Shown here one piece after another: positions 53,439-59,967 of a stretch of 62,003 bases of DNA. Below the pieces are notes generated by a model. That model ran no database searches. It had not been told where the DNA came from and saw only the letters and a program-made list of their open reading frames with translations. Location of the stretch: positions 1 to 62,003 of IMG/VR virus record IMGVR_UViG_3300031707_000016, one strand, 5' to 3'. Both the position numbers and the translations under genes were made by a program. Within the stretch, counting starts at the first letter, position 1. Each line of letters opens with the position of its first letter. Origin of the DNA: a virus.

Positions 53439-53884
53439 AGTTTATCCCATACGATGCGAAGAGACTCGTCGGCAGTCAACCCCTTGGTGTCAACGCAGAT
53501 GAAGTTCTCGGTGGGTTCTTCAAAATCATTCCGCTTAAATTCTTCACGGACATGAGCACCGGAATTTACCACGAGAATTTCACGGACGTTTTTGTTGCGG
53601 TTCTTAAATTCTTCCCTCACGGCACGGTCAGAGTTTACGGTGGAAACAATAACGGAGACGCCCTGATTATCAACATGTTCCACAAATGTCTGCAACTTGC
53701 GGGTATTACTGTCCCGATATTCTTTGGTGAAATGTTCTTGGTGATACGTGCCTCCGAAAATACGGCGCAAATCATCGCCATCAAGATGAATGGATGGCAT
53801 TCCGGTTGCATCAAACTGCGACTTGAGTTTCTTTGCCAATGTGGTCTTACCACAACCTGCTTGTCCGATGAACCAGTATATCAT
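53435..53884 (-). CDS. APS-kinase-like P-loop kinase (CysC-like)
   Basis: A 149-aa protein with Walker A GQAGCGKTT at 7-15 and HLDGDDLRRIF at 33-43, the DGD(D/N)xR motif of adenylylsulfate kinases. CysC converts APS plus ATP to PAPS for sulfate assimilation or sulfation. The protein is shorter than CysC (about 200 aa), so it may phosphorylate another small substrate or nucleotide. It begins 13 nt after tRNA-Ala(CGC) and overlaps the next gene by 4 nt. Confidence 0.72.
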   Translation of the reverse strand: MIYWFIGQAGCGKTTLAKKLKSQFDATGMPSIHLDGDDLRRIFGGTYHQEHFTKEYRDSNTRKLQTFVEHVDNQGVSVIVSTVNSDRAVREEFKNRNKNVREILVVNSGAHVREEFKRNDFEEPTENFICVDTKGLTADESLRIVWDKL

Positions 53885-53897
53885 AACATTTTTAGAG

Positions 53898-53971
53898 TGG
53901 TGGAGCCGAGGGGAATCGAACCCCTATCTAGTCAGTGCGAGTGACCTATCCTACCGTTGAACGACGGCCCC
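53898..53971 (-). tRNA. tRNA-Ala(CGC)
   Basis: Acceptor GGGGCCG/CGGCTCC with G3-U70, CCA encoded, T-loop TTCGATT, anticodon loop CTCGCAC. With GGC and TGC it completes the alanine box. Confidence 0.92.
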
Positions 53972-53988
53972 GTGGAAACCGAAATTTG

Positions 53989-54099
53989 TATAGCGACTCG
54001 GGAGCCACACCGCTACCACAGATAGCTTTTCTGCGATTTCCCATTAGAGGAACGAATCCCCAATTATTGGGCAAAGAGCACGCCAGCTGGTGCGCTATA
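53989..54099 (-). ncRNA. candidate structured RNA spacer
   Basis: TATAGCG and CGCTATA (7 bp) close a 111-nt segment. Internal hairpins on the minus strand are CCCAA/TTGGG, TTCC/GGAA and GCTA/TAGC. It is 17 nt from the tRNA-Ala(CGC) 5' end. No tRNA-like acceptor with CCA is present; role unknown. Confidence 0.4.
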
Positions 54100-54211
54100 A
54101 CGAAGCGTCCGGCGTTTATTTCATTTACGTAACGTAGCGTTCGACGCTACAATGTGCGAACGACGTTTTCACAGAGAACCATTCAATGGTTCAATCTGTG
54201 AACGAAAGGGT
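54100..54211. repeat. two strong hairpins in tRNA-region spacer
   Basis: 54134-54150 folds as GTAGCGT/ACGCTAC. 54168-54202 is a near-perfect 35-nt hairpin: TTCACAGA/TCTGTGAA outer and GAACCATT/AATGGTTC inner arms. No terminator T-tract follows. These are among the densest palindromes in the window. Confidence 0.7.
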
Positions 54212-54295
54212 GAGGTAGGTAGTGCGTTTCTGAGTTAACAGGGGGGTCTGCACCAAGACTGCCCTTACGGAATCCTCCTATCGGGCACCTACCTC
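54212..54295 (-). ncRNA. candidate structured RNA closed by 9-bp helix
   Basis: GAGGTAGGT and ACCTACCTC form a 9-bp terminal helix around an 84-nt segment containing GCCC/GGGC, GTCT/AGAC and CTG/CAG arms. Acceptor-like but the 3' side continues ACCC rather than ACCA and T-loop is absent, so it is not a standard tRNA. Confidence 0.5.
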
Positions 54296-54654
54296 ATTAT
54301 GTATTTGTCGCAGCCGTAGCCGAGGTTCTGTTCTATTCTTACATTTATCTCACATTGTTGATGGCGTGGTGAAACCAAGAACCGAACGGCCATATATCAC
54401 CTTTAGGCACTAAATGGTCCATCAACTCCGTGCCCACGATTAACCGTGGGTGCCCCAACCCGAGCGTTACAACGATAAGCACTAATCTTTGCTCTGTTTG
54501 GGTTACTCCTAATTTGTGGTATTAACGTGGATTTTGATGTCCACTCCCAATCATCTGCTTTGGAGGCTCGAACTTCCTCTACATGCTCTTTCAATCTGTA
54601 ATAGCACGCAGCGTAAGATCGCTTACGACAAAATCTCAAAGAACTGACAATACC
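54296..54654. other. intergenic region with further hairpins, no convincing gene
   Basis: Contains GGTTCT/AGAACC inside GCCG/CGGC (54313-54391), CCCACG/CGTGGG (54432-54450) and CGTAAG/CTTACG (near 54611-54628). The only frame, 78 codons from a TTG at 54639, lacks signals and crosses the hairpins, so I do not call it. I see no promoter. Confidence 0.5.
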
Positions 54655-55032
54655 TTACACTGTCGGCGGCGAATTGTCAACAACTTTTGTTGGAGGAACA
54701 ATTTCCTTGGTAGGCATCTGCCCAGCCGCTAGTTGTGCCATCTGAAACTCGTAGTTCAACTGCGTTTCGTTGTCCTTGGACTCGGCAAAGCGTTGAACTG
54801 GTTTCATCAAACTGAATGCCACGAGAATATAGACCCATTCCTTTGGTGGGATAACCAATGTCCCGGTTGAAATGGTGAGGTATGTTGCCAACGCCATAAA
54901 CGTGGCAATGACGATAAATCCTACGATGCGTGAATATGAAAATGACGGAGGCTCCGTGGCATCTAGGAACATTGACCATAACGCTGGTGCCTTTGGTTTG
55001 GCGGGCGTAAGACTTTTGATTTCTTTGCTCAT
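54655..55032 (-). CDS. two-TM membrane protein, holin-like topology
   Basis: A 125-aa protein from MSKEIKSLTPAKPKAPAL; the 20 codons upstream overlap an ATATTTAT box. Membrane segments at about 41-62 and 69-90 (RIVGFIVIATFMALATYL, EWVYILVAFSLMKPVQRF), and a hydrophilic Pro-rich tail. Two-TM topology with a charged C-terminus is typical of class II holins, but it is not located next to a lysin, so the call is tentative. Confidence 0.5.
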   Translation of the reverse strand: MSKEIKSLTPAKPKAPALWSMFLDATEPPSFSYSRIVGFIVIATFMALATYLTISTGTLVIPPKEWVYILVAFSLMKPVQRFAESKDNETQLNYEFQMAQLAAGQMPTKEIVPPTKVVDNSPPTV

Positions 55033-55037
55033 ATGGT

Positions 55038-55045
55038 ATAAATAT
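55038..55045 (-). promoter_or_regulatory. ATATTTAT box before two-TM membrane protein
   Basis: Coding strand GGTATATTTATACC palindrome with the box 5 nt before the ATG at 55032. No ribosome site is visible. Confidence 0.5.
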
Positions 55046-55066
55046 ACCAAGTATGGGCAAATGACA

Positions 55067-55411
55067 CTAATCTCCCCGCTTAAAGCGGTCAATATCGTCT
55101 AAGATCTTCTCACGGTCATCCCGATATTGTTTGACGATGAATGTAAACCCCACTTTATCAACATCCTCCACCATTTCGTCACAAAAACGAATGATGTCTT
55201 CGTCCGAGGGTTTCCAATCAAATTCCTCACAGACTGCGGCAATGTTCTTGCCTTTCTGACTCATGTTGAATGCAGAGGACACCATACCCAATTCCTCAAG
55301 TTTGTCGAGGTAGTTGATGATAACCATCACAGAAATCATCTGCGGGTTTTCCAACCATCCTTTCGCCTTGAGACGTTCAACAATAGCGGTAAACTTTTCT
55401 TCGTTCGTCAT
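55067..55411 (-). CDS. hypothetical protein, 114 aa
   Basis: Starts MTNEEKFTAIVERLKAKGW; acidic helical protein (EEFDWKPSDEDIIRFCDE). I set the start at 55411 because a sigma70-like promoter ends 8 nt upstream; the extended frame would include the promoter. No domain recognised. Confidence 0.6.
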   Translation of the reverse strand: MTNEEKFTAIVERLKAKGWLENPQMISVMVIINYLDKLEELGMVSSAFNMSQKGKNIAAVCEEFDWKPSDEDIIRFCDEMVEDVDKVGFTFIVKQYRDDREKILDDIDRFKRGD

Positions 55412-55419
55412 TGTGCCAC

Positions 55420-55447
55420 AGTGTATCACGCTCAAGGCGGAAGTCAA
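55420..55447 (-). promoter_or_regulatory. sigma70-like promoter before 114-aa gene
   Basis: TTGACT, 16-bp spacer, TACACT. The -10 ends 8 nt before the ATG at 55411, predicting a leader of about 1-2 nt. Confidence 0.6.
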
Positions 55448-55449
55448 GG

Positions 55450-55788
55450 TTAAAAATACAACCAATCGGCGTCACGTTTGAAAATAGGAACTTCAATATC
55501 GTAATCGCCGTTGCGAATTTTCTGCATTGCGACACGTTCCTGTGCCTTGCGCTCGGCATTGAGATGGCGGCGAAAAGTGGCAGAGGCATGGTGCCAGTGT
55601 TTGTGGGAACCACTATCAATGAAACGAGCACGCTTGGTGATAGTTTCAAAGTTGTGGGCGATTCGTTCTTCGGTAGTCCAGTACCAAGAACCATCGGTGT
55701 TTTCGTAAGGGTTATCCAAACGACGGATGCGATTCCAGCATTTCTGACGGAATGCACGATTGCGAATATACTTGTTTTCAGTTCTCAT
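55450..55788 (-). CDS. basic hypothetical protein, 112 aa
   Basis: Starts MRTENKYIRNRAFRQKCWNR and is Arg/Lys/Trp-rich (SGSHKHWHHASATFRRHLNA), suggesting nucleic-acid binding. A hairpin ACTTACGC/GCGTAAGT (55801-55821) stands 12 nt before the ATG, so translation may be structure-sensitive. The stop lies just ahead of the next gene's promoter. Confidence 0.55.
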   Translation of the reverse strand: MRTENKYIRNRAFRQKCWNRIRRLDNPYENTDGSWYWTTEERIAHNFETITKRARFIDSGSHKHWHHASATFRRHLNAERKAQERVAMQKIRNGDYDIEVPIFKRDADWLYF

Positions 55789-55800
55789 TTTCTCTATGTG

Positions 55801-55821
55801 AACTTACGCTTTATGCGTAAG
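55801..55821 (-). promoter_or_regulatory. leader hairpin before the 112-aa gene
   Basis: ACTTACGC pairs with GCGTAAGT (8 bp, TTTAT-type loop) with outer CTACGTG/CACATAG-like pairing. Located between tRNA-Pro and the ATG at 55788. No T-run, so attenuator or processing element rather than terminator. Confidence 0.5.
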
Positions 55822-55876
55822 TCACGTAGAGTGCAAAATGAGTTGGTTGGTGAGGATAATGTTCATGGTAAATGGG

Positions 55877-55951
55877 TCGGAATGGTGGGATTTGAACCCA
55901 CGACCCCCTGCGCCCAAGGCAGGTGCGCTAGCCAAGCTGCGCTACATTCCG
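55877..55951 (-). tRNA. tRNA-Pro(TGG)
   Basis: Acceptor CGGAATG/CATTCCG, A discriminator, T-loop TTCAAAT, anticodon loop CTTGGGC. The genome continues CCC, so the final A of CCA is not encoded here, unlike most tRNAs in the cluster. Confidence 0.92.
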
Positions 55952-55957
55952 TTGTTG

Positions 55958-55965
55958 ATAAATAT
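55958..55965 (-). promoter_or_regulatory. ATATTTAT box before tRNA-Pro
   Basis: Coding strand TTGATATTTATCAA palindrome, 6 nt before the tRNA-Pro 5' end, overlapping the stop of the 95-aa gene by one base. Confidence 0.45.
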
Positions 55966-56252
55966 CAAAGTCTGACGCCTTGTGCCAAAGCATTTTTCAC
56001 TTCTTCTTCGGATGGTGCCGCTTCGGGTTTCGGGGATGTTTCACGGGCAATCGTTTCTTGGGCGATTTTTTTGAAATCTTCGGGGAGCAACTCACCAAGA
56101 GATTTAAGAACCTCTGAAGCGAATTTAGCATCGGTTTTGATGCGCTCTTTGACCATTTCTTTGGCGAGCTCGTTTCTTTTTTGAGCAACTTTTTGGGCGA
56201 TCCATACTCTTTTTTCATCAAGTTTTCGTCCTGCGGATTTTGATTTGCTCAT
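55965..56252 (-). CDS. charged helical hypothetical protein, 95 aa
   Basis: Starts MSKSKSAGRKLDEKRVWIAQ, an extended amphipathic helix of Lys/Glu repeats, then PKPEAAPSEEEVKNALAQG. Looks like a small structural or accessory helix protein. The ATG is 13 nt after tRNA-Val(GAC). No family recognised. Confidence 0.55.
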   Translation of the reverse strand: MSKSKSAGRKLDEKRVWIAQKVAQKRNELAKEMVKERIKTDAKFASEVLKSLGELLPEDFKKIAQETIARETSPKPEAAPSEEEVKNALAQGVRL

Positions 56253-56265
56253 AACTTATTTCAAA

Positions 56266-56339
56266 TGGTGGTCAGTAGTGGAATCGAACCACTCTCTATA
56301 CCGTGTCGAGGTATTATTCTGCCGATAAACTAACTGACC
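56266..56339 (-). tRNA. tRNA-Val(GAC)
   Basis: Acceptor GGTCAGT/ACTGACC, CCA encoded, T-loop TTCGATT, anticodon loop TCGACAC. The residue before the anticodon (position 33) is C instead of the near-universal U, an unusual feature. Confidence 0.7.
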
Positions 56340-56404
56340 GTTCTGCTGCCACTCGTATCGCAACGAGAATGTACTTAACTTCGATCGGCACTTGCCCGGG
56401 CTGC

Positions 56405-56752
56405 CTAACAGCAAACTTGCATGAAAGATGGGATGAATCCTACATCTTTCAAAATTCGTTTCTTCGCCTGCTCCATTGTGCCTTTGAATACCCAATCAGG
56501 ATAACCCTGACAATAAGTAAACAATTCCTTCGGCATCAGAAGAAATCCTACATCCTCCGACCACAGTTTCATCTGTAGGTTCACCGACATTTTTCCTTCT
56601 TGAACACGTTTGACTATCTCGTATTCCTTGGTCGGCACTTTGTATCCATTTTCTAAACAGAGAAAACTAAACTCACCATCTTCTCCATTTACATCGTAAG
56701 GTGGCAAGTCGTGACTTCCACACTCAAATATCTTTGGGAAATTGATATACAA
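56405..56752 (-). CDS. hypothetical protein with an ambiguous 5' end
   Basis: From a TTG at 56752 the frame gives 115 aa (YINFPKIFECGSHDLPPYDV). The same frame is open upstream for about 23 more codons (VNAKRRSVKRVEFVQNWE) that read as coding but have no start codon. A strong AGGAGG (56814-56819) precedes an ATG at 56808 in a different frame, which closes after 11 codons. The simplest reading is a frameshift, programmed or an error. No domain recognised. Confidence 0.5.
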   Translation of the reverse strand: MYINFPKIFECGSHDLPPYDVNGEDGEFSFLCLENGYKVPTKEYEIVKRVQEGKMSVNLQMKLWSEDVGFLLMPKELFTYCQGYPDWVFKGTMEQAKKRILKDVGFIPSFMQVCC

Positions 56753-56820
56753 TTCCCAGTTCTGAACAAATTCTACTCGCTTGACTGACCGGCGTTTGGC
56801 ATTGACATAGCATCCTCCTG

Positions 56821-57000
56821 TTACTTGTTTCTACAAAAAATTATGTTGAACATAACCACGAAGATAAGTATCAAAGGCCACAACAAAACGTTGAATGACC
56901 AGAACGTGGTTCTCTCCCGCCAATTGCCAAGCGGACCAATGTCTATCCACAACAAAAGTCCCCACACGAATCCCAAAATCAGATAGAGTGTGATTAACAT
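56821..57000 (-). CDS. 59-aa membrane protein
   Basis: ATG at 57000 to TAA at 56821: MLITLYLILGFVWGLLLWID..., two membrane segments (about 2-20 and 36-55) with a short loop. A TTGACA-type promoter ends 7 nt before the ATG, so the message would be leaderless. Too short for most ORF calls but convincingly coding; function unknown. Confidence 0.6.
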   Translation of the reverse strand: MLITLYLILGFVWGLLLWIDIGPLGNWRERTTFWSFNVLLWPLILIFVVMFNIIFCRNK

Positions 57001-57007
57001 GACATAC

Positions 57008-57034
57008 TTTATACTATCGTCTCTTGGTTGTCAA
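57008..57034 (-). promoter_or_regulatory. weak sigma70-like promoter before the 59-aa gene
   Basis: TTGACA with TATAAA at a 15-bp spacing (short). Its -10 ends 7 nt before the ATG at 57000. Confidence 0.45.
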
Positions 57035-57043
57035 GAAACAAAT

Positions 57044-57117
57044 TGGTAGGCGATATTGGAGTTGAACCAATGCCTGTTCCGTGTGAGAGAACTATTCTAC
57101 CGTTATAATAATCGCCC
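57044..57117 (-). tRNA. tRNA-Val(CAC)
   Basis: Acceptor GGGCGAT/ATCGCCT (G1-U72 pair), A discriminator, CCA, T-loop TTCAACT, anticodon loop CTCACAC. Decodes GUG. Confidence 0.82.
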
Positions 57118-57118
57118 A

Positions 57119-57310
57119 TTATCTTCCACCGTTGTTCCACCAAGACTTGGCGGCACGCATGGAAGGAAATTCACCCGTGCAGTGGTCAGGTGCGTAATAC
57201 AACCACCATCTACGTTTGCTTCGGAACAATCTAACTTCTTTGTTGAAAGGTTTGATTTCTCCCTCGACGATTTCCACTCGGCAACCATTCCATATTCTTG
57301 CTTTGGACAT
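57119..57310 (-). CDS. hypothetical protein, 63 aa
   Basis: Starts MSKARIWNGCRVEIVEGEIK and ends with a Trp/Arg/Lys-rich segment (SKRRWWLYYAPDHCTGEFPS). The start is chosen because the preceding gene stops at 57312; the longer frame passes through it. Basic and aromatic, possibly nucleic-acid or protein binding. Confidence 0.5.
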   Translation of the reverse strand: MSKARIWNGCRVEIVEGEIKPFNKEVRLFRSKRRWWLYYAPDHCTGEFPSMRAAKSWWNNGGR

Positions 57311-57311
57311 A

Positions 57312-57647
57312 TCAGGAGTGGTTGTAGTGAAATTTGAAGTGGAACTCAATCCCCGCCGCATTCAAGTGATGAAGAATTGCTCCACCATCCTTAAACAAAT
57401 GGTTAATCATCTCCTCTGCCTTCTTGCTATCAGATTCATAGGCAACAACGCCAGCACCGAAATAGTTGCGGGCAGATTGTTTGTCGGGACCAGTTCCATA
57501 GAAACGGTCGAGATGTTTTTCAATTGCTTCTGGTTTGGTATCGGCATAGCAGAAGTTGATTTCGTAAGTGAAACCTTCGCCCGTGGCGAAGTATTCCATG
57601 TAGGTGAGATACCCACGGTATTCCGTCGTAACTTTTTTCTTTGCCAT
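57312..57647 (-). CDS. hypothetical protein, 111 aa
   Basis: Starts MAKKKVTTEYRGYLTYMEYF, 4 nt after the tRNA-Ser(GCT) CCA with no Shine-Dalgarno sequence; the longer reading frame would enter the tRNA. Contains GEGFTYEINFCYADTKPEAI and ends HFHYNHS-like. No domain recognised. Confidence 0.55.
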   Translation of the reverse strand: MAKKKVTTEYRGYLTYMEYFATGEGFTYEINFCYADTKPEAIEKHLDRFYGTGPDKQSARNYFGAGVVAYESDSKKAEEMINHLFKDGGAILHHLNAAGIEFHFKFHYNHS

Positions 57648-57651
57648 AAAT

Positions 57652-57739
57652 TGGCGGAAGGCAGAGATCCCGCCTCTCACCCCCTTTCAGGGGCCATCGG
57701 TTTAGCAAACCGTGACAAGCCTCGCCTGCTTTACCTTCC
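57652..57739 (-). tRNA. tRNA-Ser(GCT)
   Basis: Class II: acceptor GGAAGGT-type with CCTTCC, CCA encoded, anticodon loop TTGCTAA, long variable arm CCCC/GGGG. Decodes AGY serine codons. Confidence 0.85.
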
Positions 57740-57829
57740 GTAGGTCAAGTATTTTCCTTGGAAAACCTTTGTAAAAAGTCACATTGGAATTTCGCCACAT
57801 TTTCCTGCCTGTGGATTTAACCACTCAGC
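57740..57829. other. short spacer with a TTTTCC/GGAAAA hairpin
   Basis: 90 bp downstream of the 93-aa gene stop and upstream of tRNA-Ser(GCT). A minor hairpin only; nothing else seen. Confidence 0.4.
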
Positions 57830-58111
57830 TCATGGTCGGTTGTCAATGATTACCCTAGATTCTTCCCACTCCTGAAATTTCTCAGGACTTTGGGCACAAA
57901 AAACATCCAAACATCCATGACACTCCATGTCATCGGGAGGAACATCACCTTTGTATTTGGGATGCCACTCACACTTTGTTATGTTTTCCTTCCGCCATTT
58001 TACAGTGGCGGCAAATTGACGCTCTACTTGCTCAAGGGTTGGAGGAGGCAACTTTTTCAGTGCTTCCATTTGGTCTTTCAACCATTGCGGTGCAGATATA
58101 ACGTCTTTCAC
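57830..58111 (-). CDS. hypothetical protein with Cys/His cluster, 93 aa
   Basis: GTG start at 58111, 5 nt after the tRNA-Val(TAC) CCA. Contains CEWHPKYKGDVPPDDMECHG and CLDVFCAQS, giving a C..H..C..H/C arrangement that could bind zinc. The first 35 residues are helical (LKDQMEALKKLPPPTLEQVE). No named family; start chosen because the tRNA prevents a longer frame. Confidence 0.55.
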   Translation of the reverse strand: MKDVISAPQWLKDQMEALKKLPPPTLEQVERQFAATVKWRKENITKCEWHPKYKGDVPPDDMECHGCLDVFCAQSPEKFQEWEESRVIIDNRP

Positions 58112-58116
58112 AAAAT

Positions 58117-58190
58117 TGGTACGGAGTAGAGGTTCTGCCCCTCTGATCTCTCGGTGTAAGCGAGATTTGATACTATTTCAACAACTCCGC
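58117..58190 (-). tRNA. tRNA-Val(TAC) with non-canonical D- and T-loops
   Basis: A full cloverleaf: acceptor GCGGAGT/ACTCCGT, discriminator A, CCA, anticodon loop CTTACAC, 5-bp T stem AGAGG/CCTCT. The T-loop is GGCAGAA rather than TTCGAAT-like, and the D-loop AATAGTA lacks GG, so the usual D-T loop contacts cannot form. Ends 5 nt before tRNA-Ser(TGA). Confidence 0.72.
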
Positions 58191-58195
58191 ATAAA

Positions 58196-58286
58196 TGGCG
58201 GAAGGCTGAGGTCACGCTCCCCACACCCGTCTTAGGGGTGCATACGCATTTCAAGTGCGTTCCGAGTCTCACCCGGTTAACCTTCC
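58196..58286 (-). tRNA. tRNA-Ser(TGA)
   Basis: Class II: acceptor GGAAGG/CCTTCC, G discriminator, CCA encoded, anticodon loop CTTGAAA, long variable arm CACCCC/GGGGTG-like. Decodes UCA. Confidence 0.88.
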
Positions 58287-58294
58287 ATCTGTCA

Positions 58295-58302
58295 ATAAAT
58301 AT
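58295..58302 (-). promoter_or_regulatory. ATATTTAT box before tRNA-Ser(TGA)
   Basis: Box inside CTGTCATATTTATTGACAG palindrome-like sequence, 9 nt before the tRNA 5' end. Confidence 0.4.
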
Positions 58303-58335
58303 GACAGAAAATCTCAAAAATGTCAACTACTAAAT

Positions 58336-58409
58336 TGGTTGGTCTTGAAGGATTCGAACCTTCACAAAAAGCTTCAAAGGCTTCTGTGCTACCATTACAC
58401 CAAAGACCA
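58336..58409 (-). tRNA. tRNA-Gln(TTG)
   Basis: Acceptor TGGTCTT/AAGACCA with U1, CCA encoded, T-loop TTCGAAT, anticodon loop CTTTGAA. Decodes CAA. Confidence 0.9.
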
Positions 58410-58731
58410 ATGAATTGTCAATAGTATGCTATTACGCCAAAGGGACGGGTTCTGCCATTGCAGTAATCAGCTGAATTCTGCTGACCAATCATGGTTCCAG
58501 ACAACTTGCCAATGTCAATTCACTGGTTCTTACAGTCACGATGTAATGTTTGCCTCCGAGCAACTCAGTTGAATACGTCAACCTTTCACGCCGCTATCAA
58601 ACTTTCACGGCGATATGATGTCACATGGAGACATGTTCCCACTTATTATAGGCACCAGACTTTTCAGTTGAAAAGTCTGATGAACTTTTCAGTTTGGCTG
58701 CCTCTAAGCCCACCTTCTACTGACAAATTGT
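58410..58731. other. 322-bp hairpin-rich spacer, no gene seen
   Basis: Closing TTGTCA/TGACAA near its ends; inner hairpins include CAGC/GCTG (58469), CGCCG/CGGCG (58592-58617), ATGTC/GACAT (58618-58636) and CAGACTTTTC/GAAAAGTCTG (58657-58680). A TATAAT lies near 58646-58651 but has no good -35. May contain an RNA; unproven. Confidence 0.45.
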
Positions 58732-58807
58732 TGGTGGCCCTACTCGGACTCGAACCGAGAACTAATCTTTAGGAAAGACCTATGATGTCCAATTTCACCA
58801 TAGAGCC
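58732..58807 (-). tRNA. tRNA-Arg(CCT)
   Basis: Acceptor GGCTCTA/TAGGGCC (one G-U pair), CCA, T-loop TTCGAGT, anticodon loop TTCCTAA. Decodes AGG. Confidence 0.85.
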
Positions 58808-58815
58808 ACTGTTGA

Positions 58816-59376
58816 TTAACGTCCCGCACGATACCCACGGCTGATTTCAGCGTCGGTAACGACTTCCTTCTTAGTCTCCACCACGGAGAACTTGCCAAGC
58901 GCACGGTCAGCGATTTTCTGATACGCATTGACCATCGTATCATAGAGGAAGTTGAAAAAGTCACCCGTGAGTCCCCACGCCAATGACCAAGGCCACCAAG
59001 CAATCCATCCCGTAAGACGTGCCTTGTGACCAGAGACGGAAATCTCGCTCTTCAATTCGGAGCGTTGTGAAGGCGTCAGTGTATTGCCATATTTTTCAGC
59101 ATATCGTGCCGCAGACTTTTGTACAAGACGATACCATTTGAAAACTGACCAAACGACGCCGACTAGGGCGTATCCACCGACAATGAGGGCGAGTGTTTGC
59201 CATCCCACTGCTATCAGCGGTTTCCAAAACACAATTCCTAGCACAATTGCTGTTATGCTTGGAGTGGCGTAATGGTCATTTTCAATAGAAGCGATGAAGA
59301 TGACGCTGGCGATGAGTGTGAGAGCCCAGAACCAAAAGGTTCCGAATGCGAATGTTGCGAGTATAGTTTCAATCAT
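58816..59376 (-). CDS. multi-pass membrane protein, 186 aa
   Basis: Starts MIETILATFAFGTFWFWALT. Four hydrophobic segments (about 3-30, 38-60, 61-82 and 118-145) and a charged tail. The 19 codons upstream of this Met are rejected because a sigma70-like promoter ends 9 nt before it. Function unknown; similar small membrane proteins occur in T4-like phages without names. Confidence 0.55.
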   Translation of the reverse strand: MIETILATFAFGTFWFWALTLIASVIFIASIENDHYATPSITAIVLGIVFWKPLIAVGWQTLALIVGGYALVGVVWSVFKWYRLVQKSAARYAEKYGNTLTPSQRSELKSEISVSGHKARLTGWIAWWPWSLAWGLTGDFFNFLYDTMVNAYQKIADRALGKFSVVETKKEVVTDAEISRGYRAGR

Positions 59377-59384
59377 AGGTGTGC

Positions 59385-59412
59385 ATCTTATCACATCTCC
59401 ATGATTTGTCAA
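59385..59412 (-). promoter_or_regulatory. sigma70-like promoter before membrane protein
   Basis: TTGACA, 16-bp spacer, TAAGAT. The -10 ends 8 nt before the ATG at 59376, predicting a leaderless message. Confidence 0.65.
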
Positions 59413-59422
59413 GCTAAGAAAT

Positions 59423-59498
59423 TGGTGCCGCAACCGAGACTCGAACTCGGAACTTCGCTTTAGAAGAGCACTATGATGTCCAATTTCACCATTGCGGC
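59423..59498 (-). tRNA. tRNA-Arg(TCT)
   Basis: Acceptor GCCGCAA/TTGCGGC, CCA, T-loop TTCGAGT, anticodon loop CTTCTAA. Decodes AGA. Shares most of its body with the CCT tRNA. Confidence 0.9.
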
Positions 59499-59514
59499 AT
59501 AGACTTTGCTTTTG

Positions 59515-59673
59515 TCAACGGGGTACAAAGTCCATACATCCCCGTATTACTTTGTTTCCAATAACAGGTACAGTTCCAACAATTCCAAAACAATCACTAT
59601 TGCGGTCGGCATAGCCTCCTACTAGGATTATCACTTCCTTGTTGCTGTTAGTAGCAGGTAATATACTGCTCAT
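59515..59673 (-). CDS. hypothetical protein, 52 aa
   Basis: ATG at 59673, 3 nt after the tRNA-Glu CCA end: MSSILPATNSNKEVIILVGGYADRN and on. The VIILVGGYADRNSDCFG core reads as a real beta-loop protein and has no Shine-Dalgarno sequence. Longer frames overlap the tRNA. Function unknown. Confidence 0.5.
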   Translation of the reverse strand: MSSILPATNSNKEVIILVGGYADRNSDCFGIVGTVPVIGNKVIRGCMDFVPR

Positions 59674-59676
59674 ATT

Positions 59677-59750
59677 TGGTATCCCATAGGAGAATCGAAC
59701 TCCTGCTATCACCTTGAAAGGGTGTCGTCCTACCACTAGACGAATGGGAC
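59677..59750 (-). tRNA. tRNA-Glu(TTC)
   Basis: Acceptor GTCCCAT/ATGGGAT (G1-U72), CCA, T-loop TTCGATT, anticodon loop CTTTCAA. Confidence 0.92.
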
Positions 59751-59757
59751 ATAAAAT

Positions 59758-59967
59758 TTATAGTGTCGCTGATGGCTTCCATTCGGAACGTGTAAAATAG
59801 ATACTACTATCTACAAATGGATTCCCATTGACAATCGGGCAATACTCTCCATTTATTCCTTGCCATTCCAAGACTTCAAACACGGTTCCTCTTGGAATAC
59901 GTGCATAATTATCGAGTTCATTGAACTGATAATCTTCTAACAATTCAATTTTTTTAGGATCGTTCAT
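59758..59967 (-). CDS. hypothetical protein, 69 aa
   Basis: Starts MNDPKKIELLEDYQFNELDN, with a beta-rich middle (PRGTVFEVLEWQGINGEYCP). The start overlaps the IscU-like stop by 4 nt, so it is co-translated with the Fe-S scaffold. One Cys only. No family recognised; possibly a partner of the upstream scaffold, which is inference. Confidence 0.55.
   Translation of the reverse strand: MNDPKKIELLEDYQFNELDNYARIPRGTVFEVLEWQGINGEYCPIVNGNPFVDSSIYFTRSEWKPSATL

Noticed and set aside
54403-54639. 78-codon reading frame with TTG start between structured spacers
   Set aside because: No ribosome site or promoter, crosses several hairpins, and the composition is not clearly coding.
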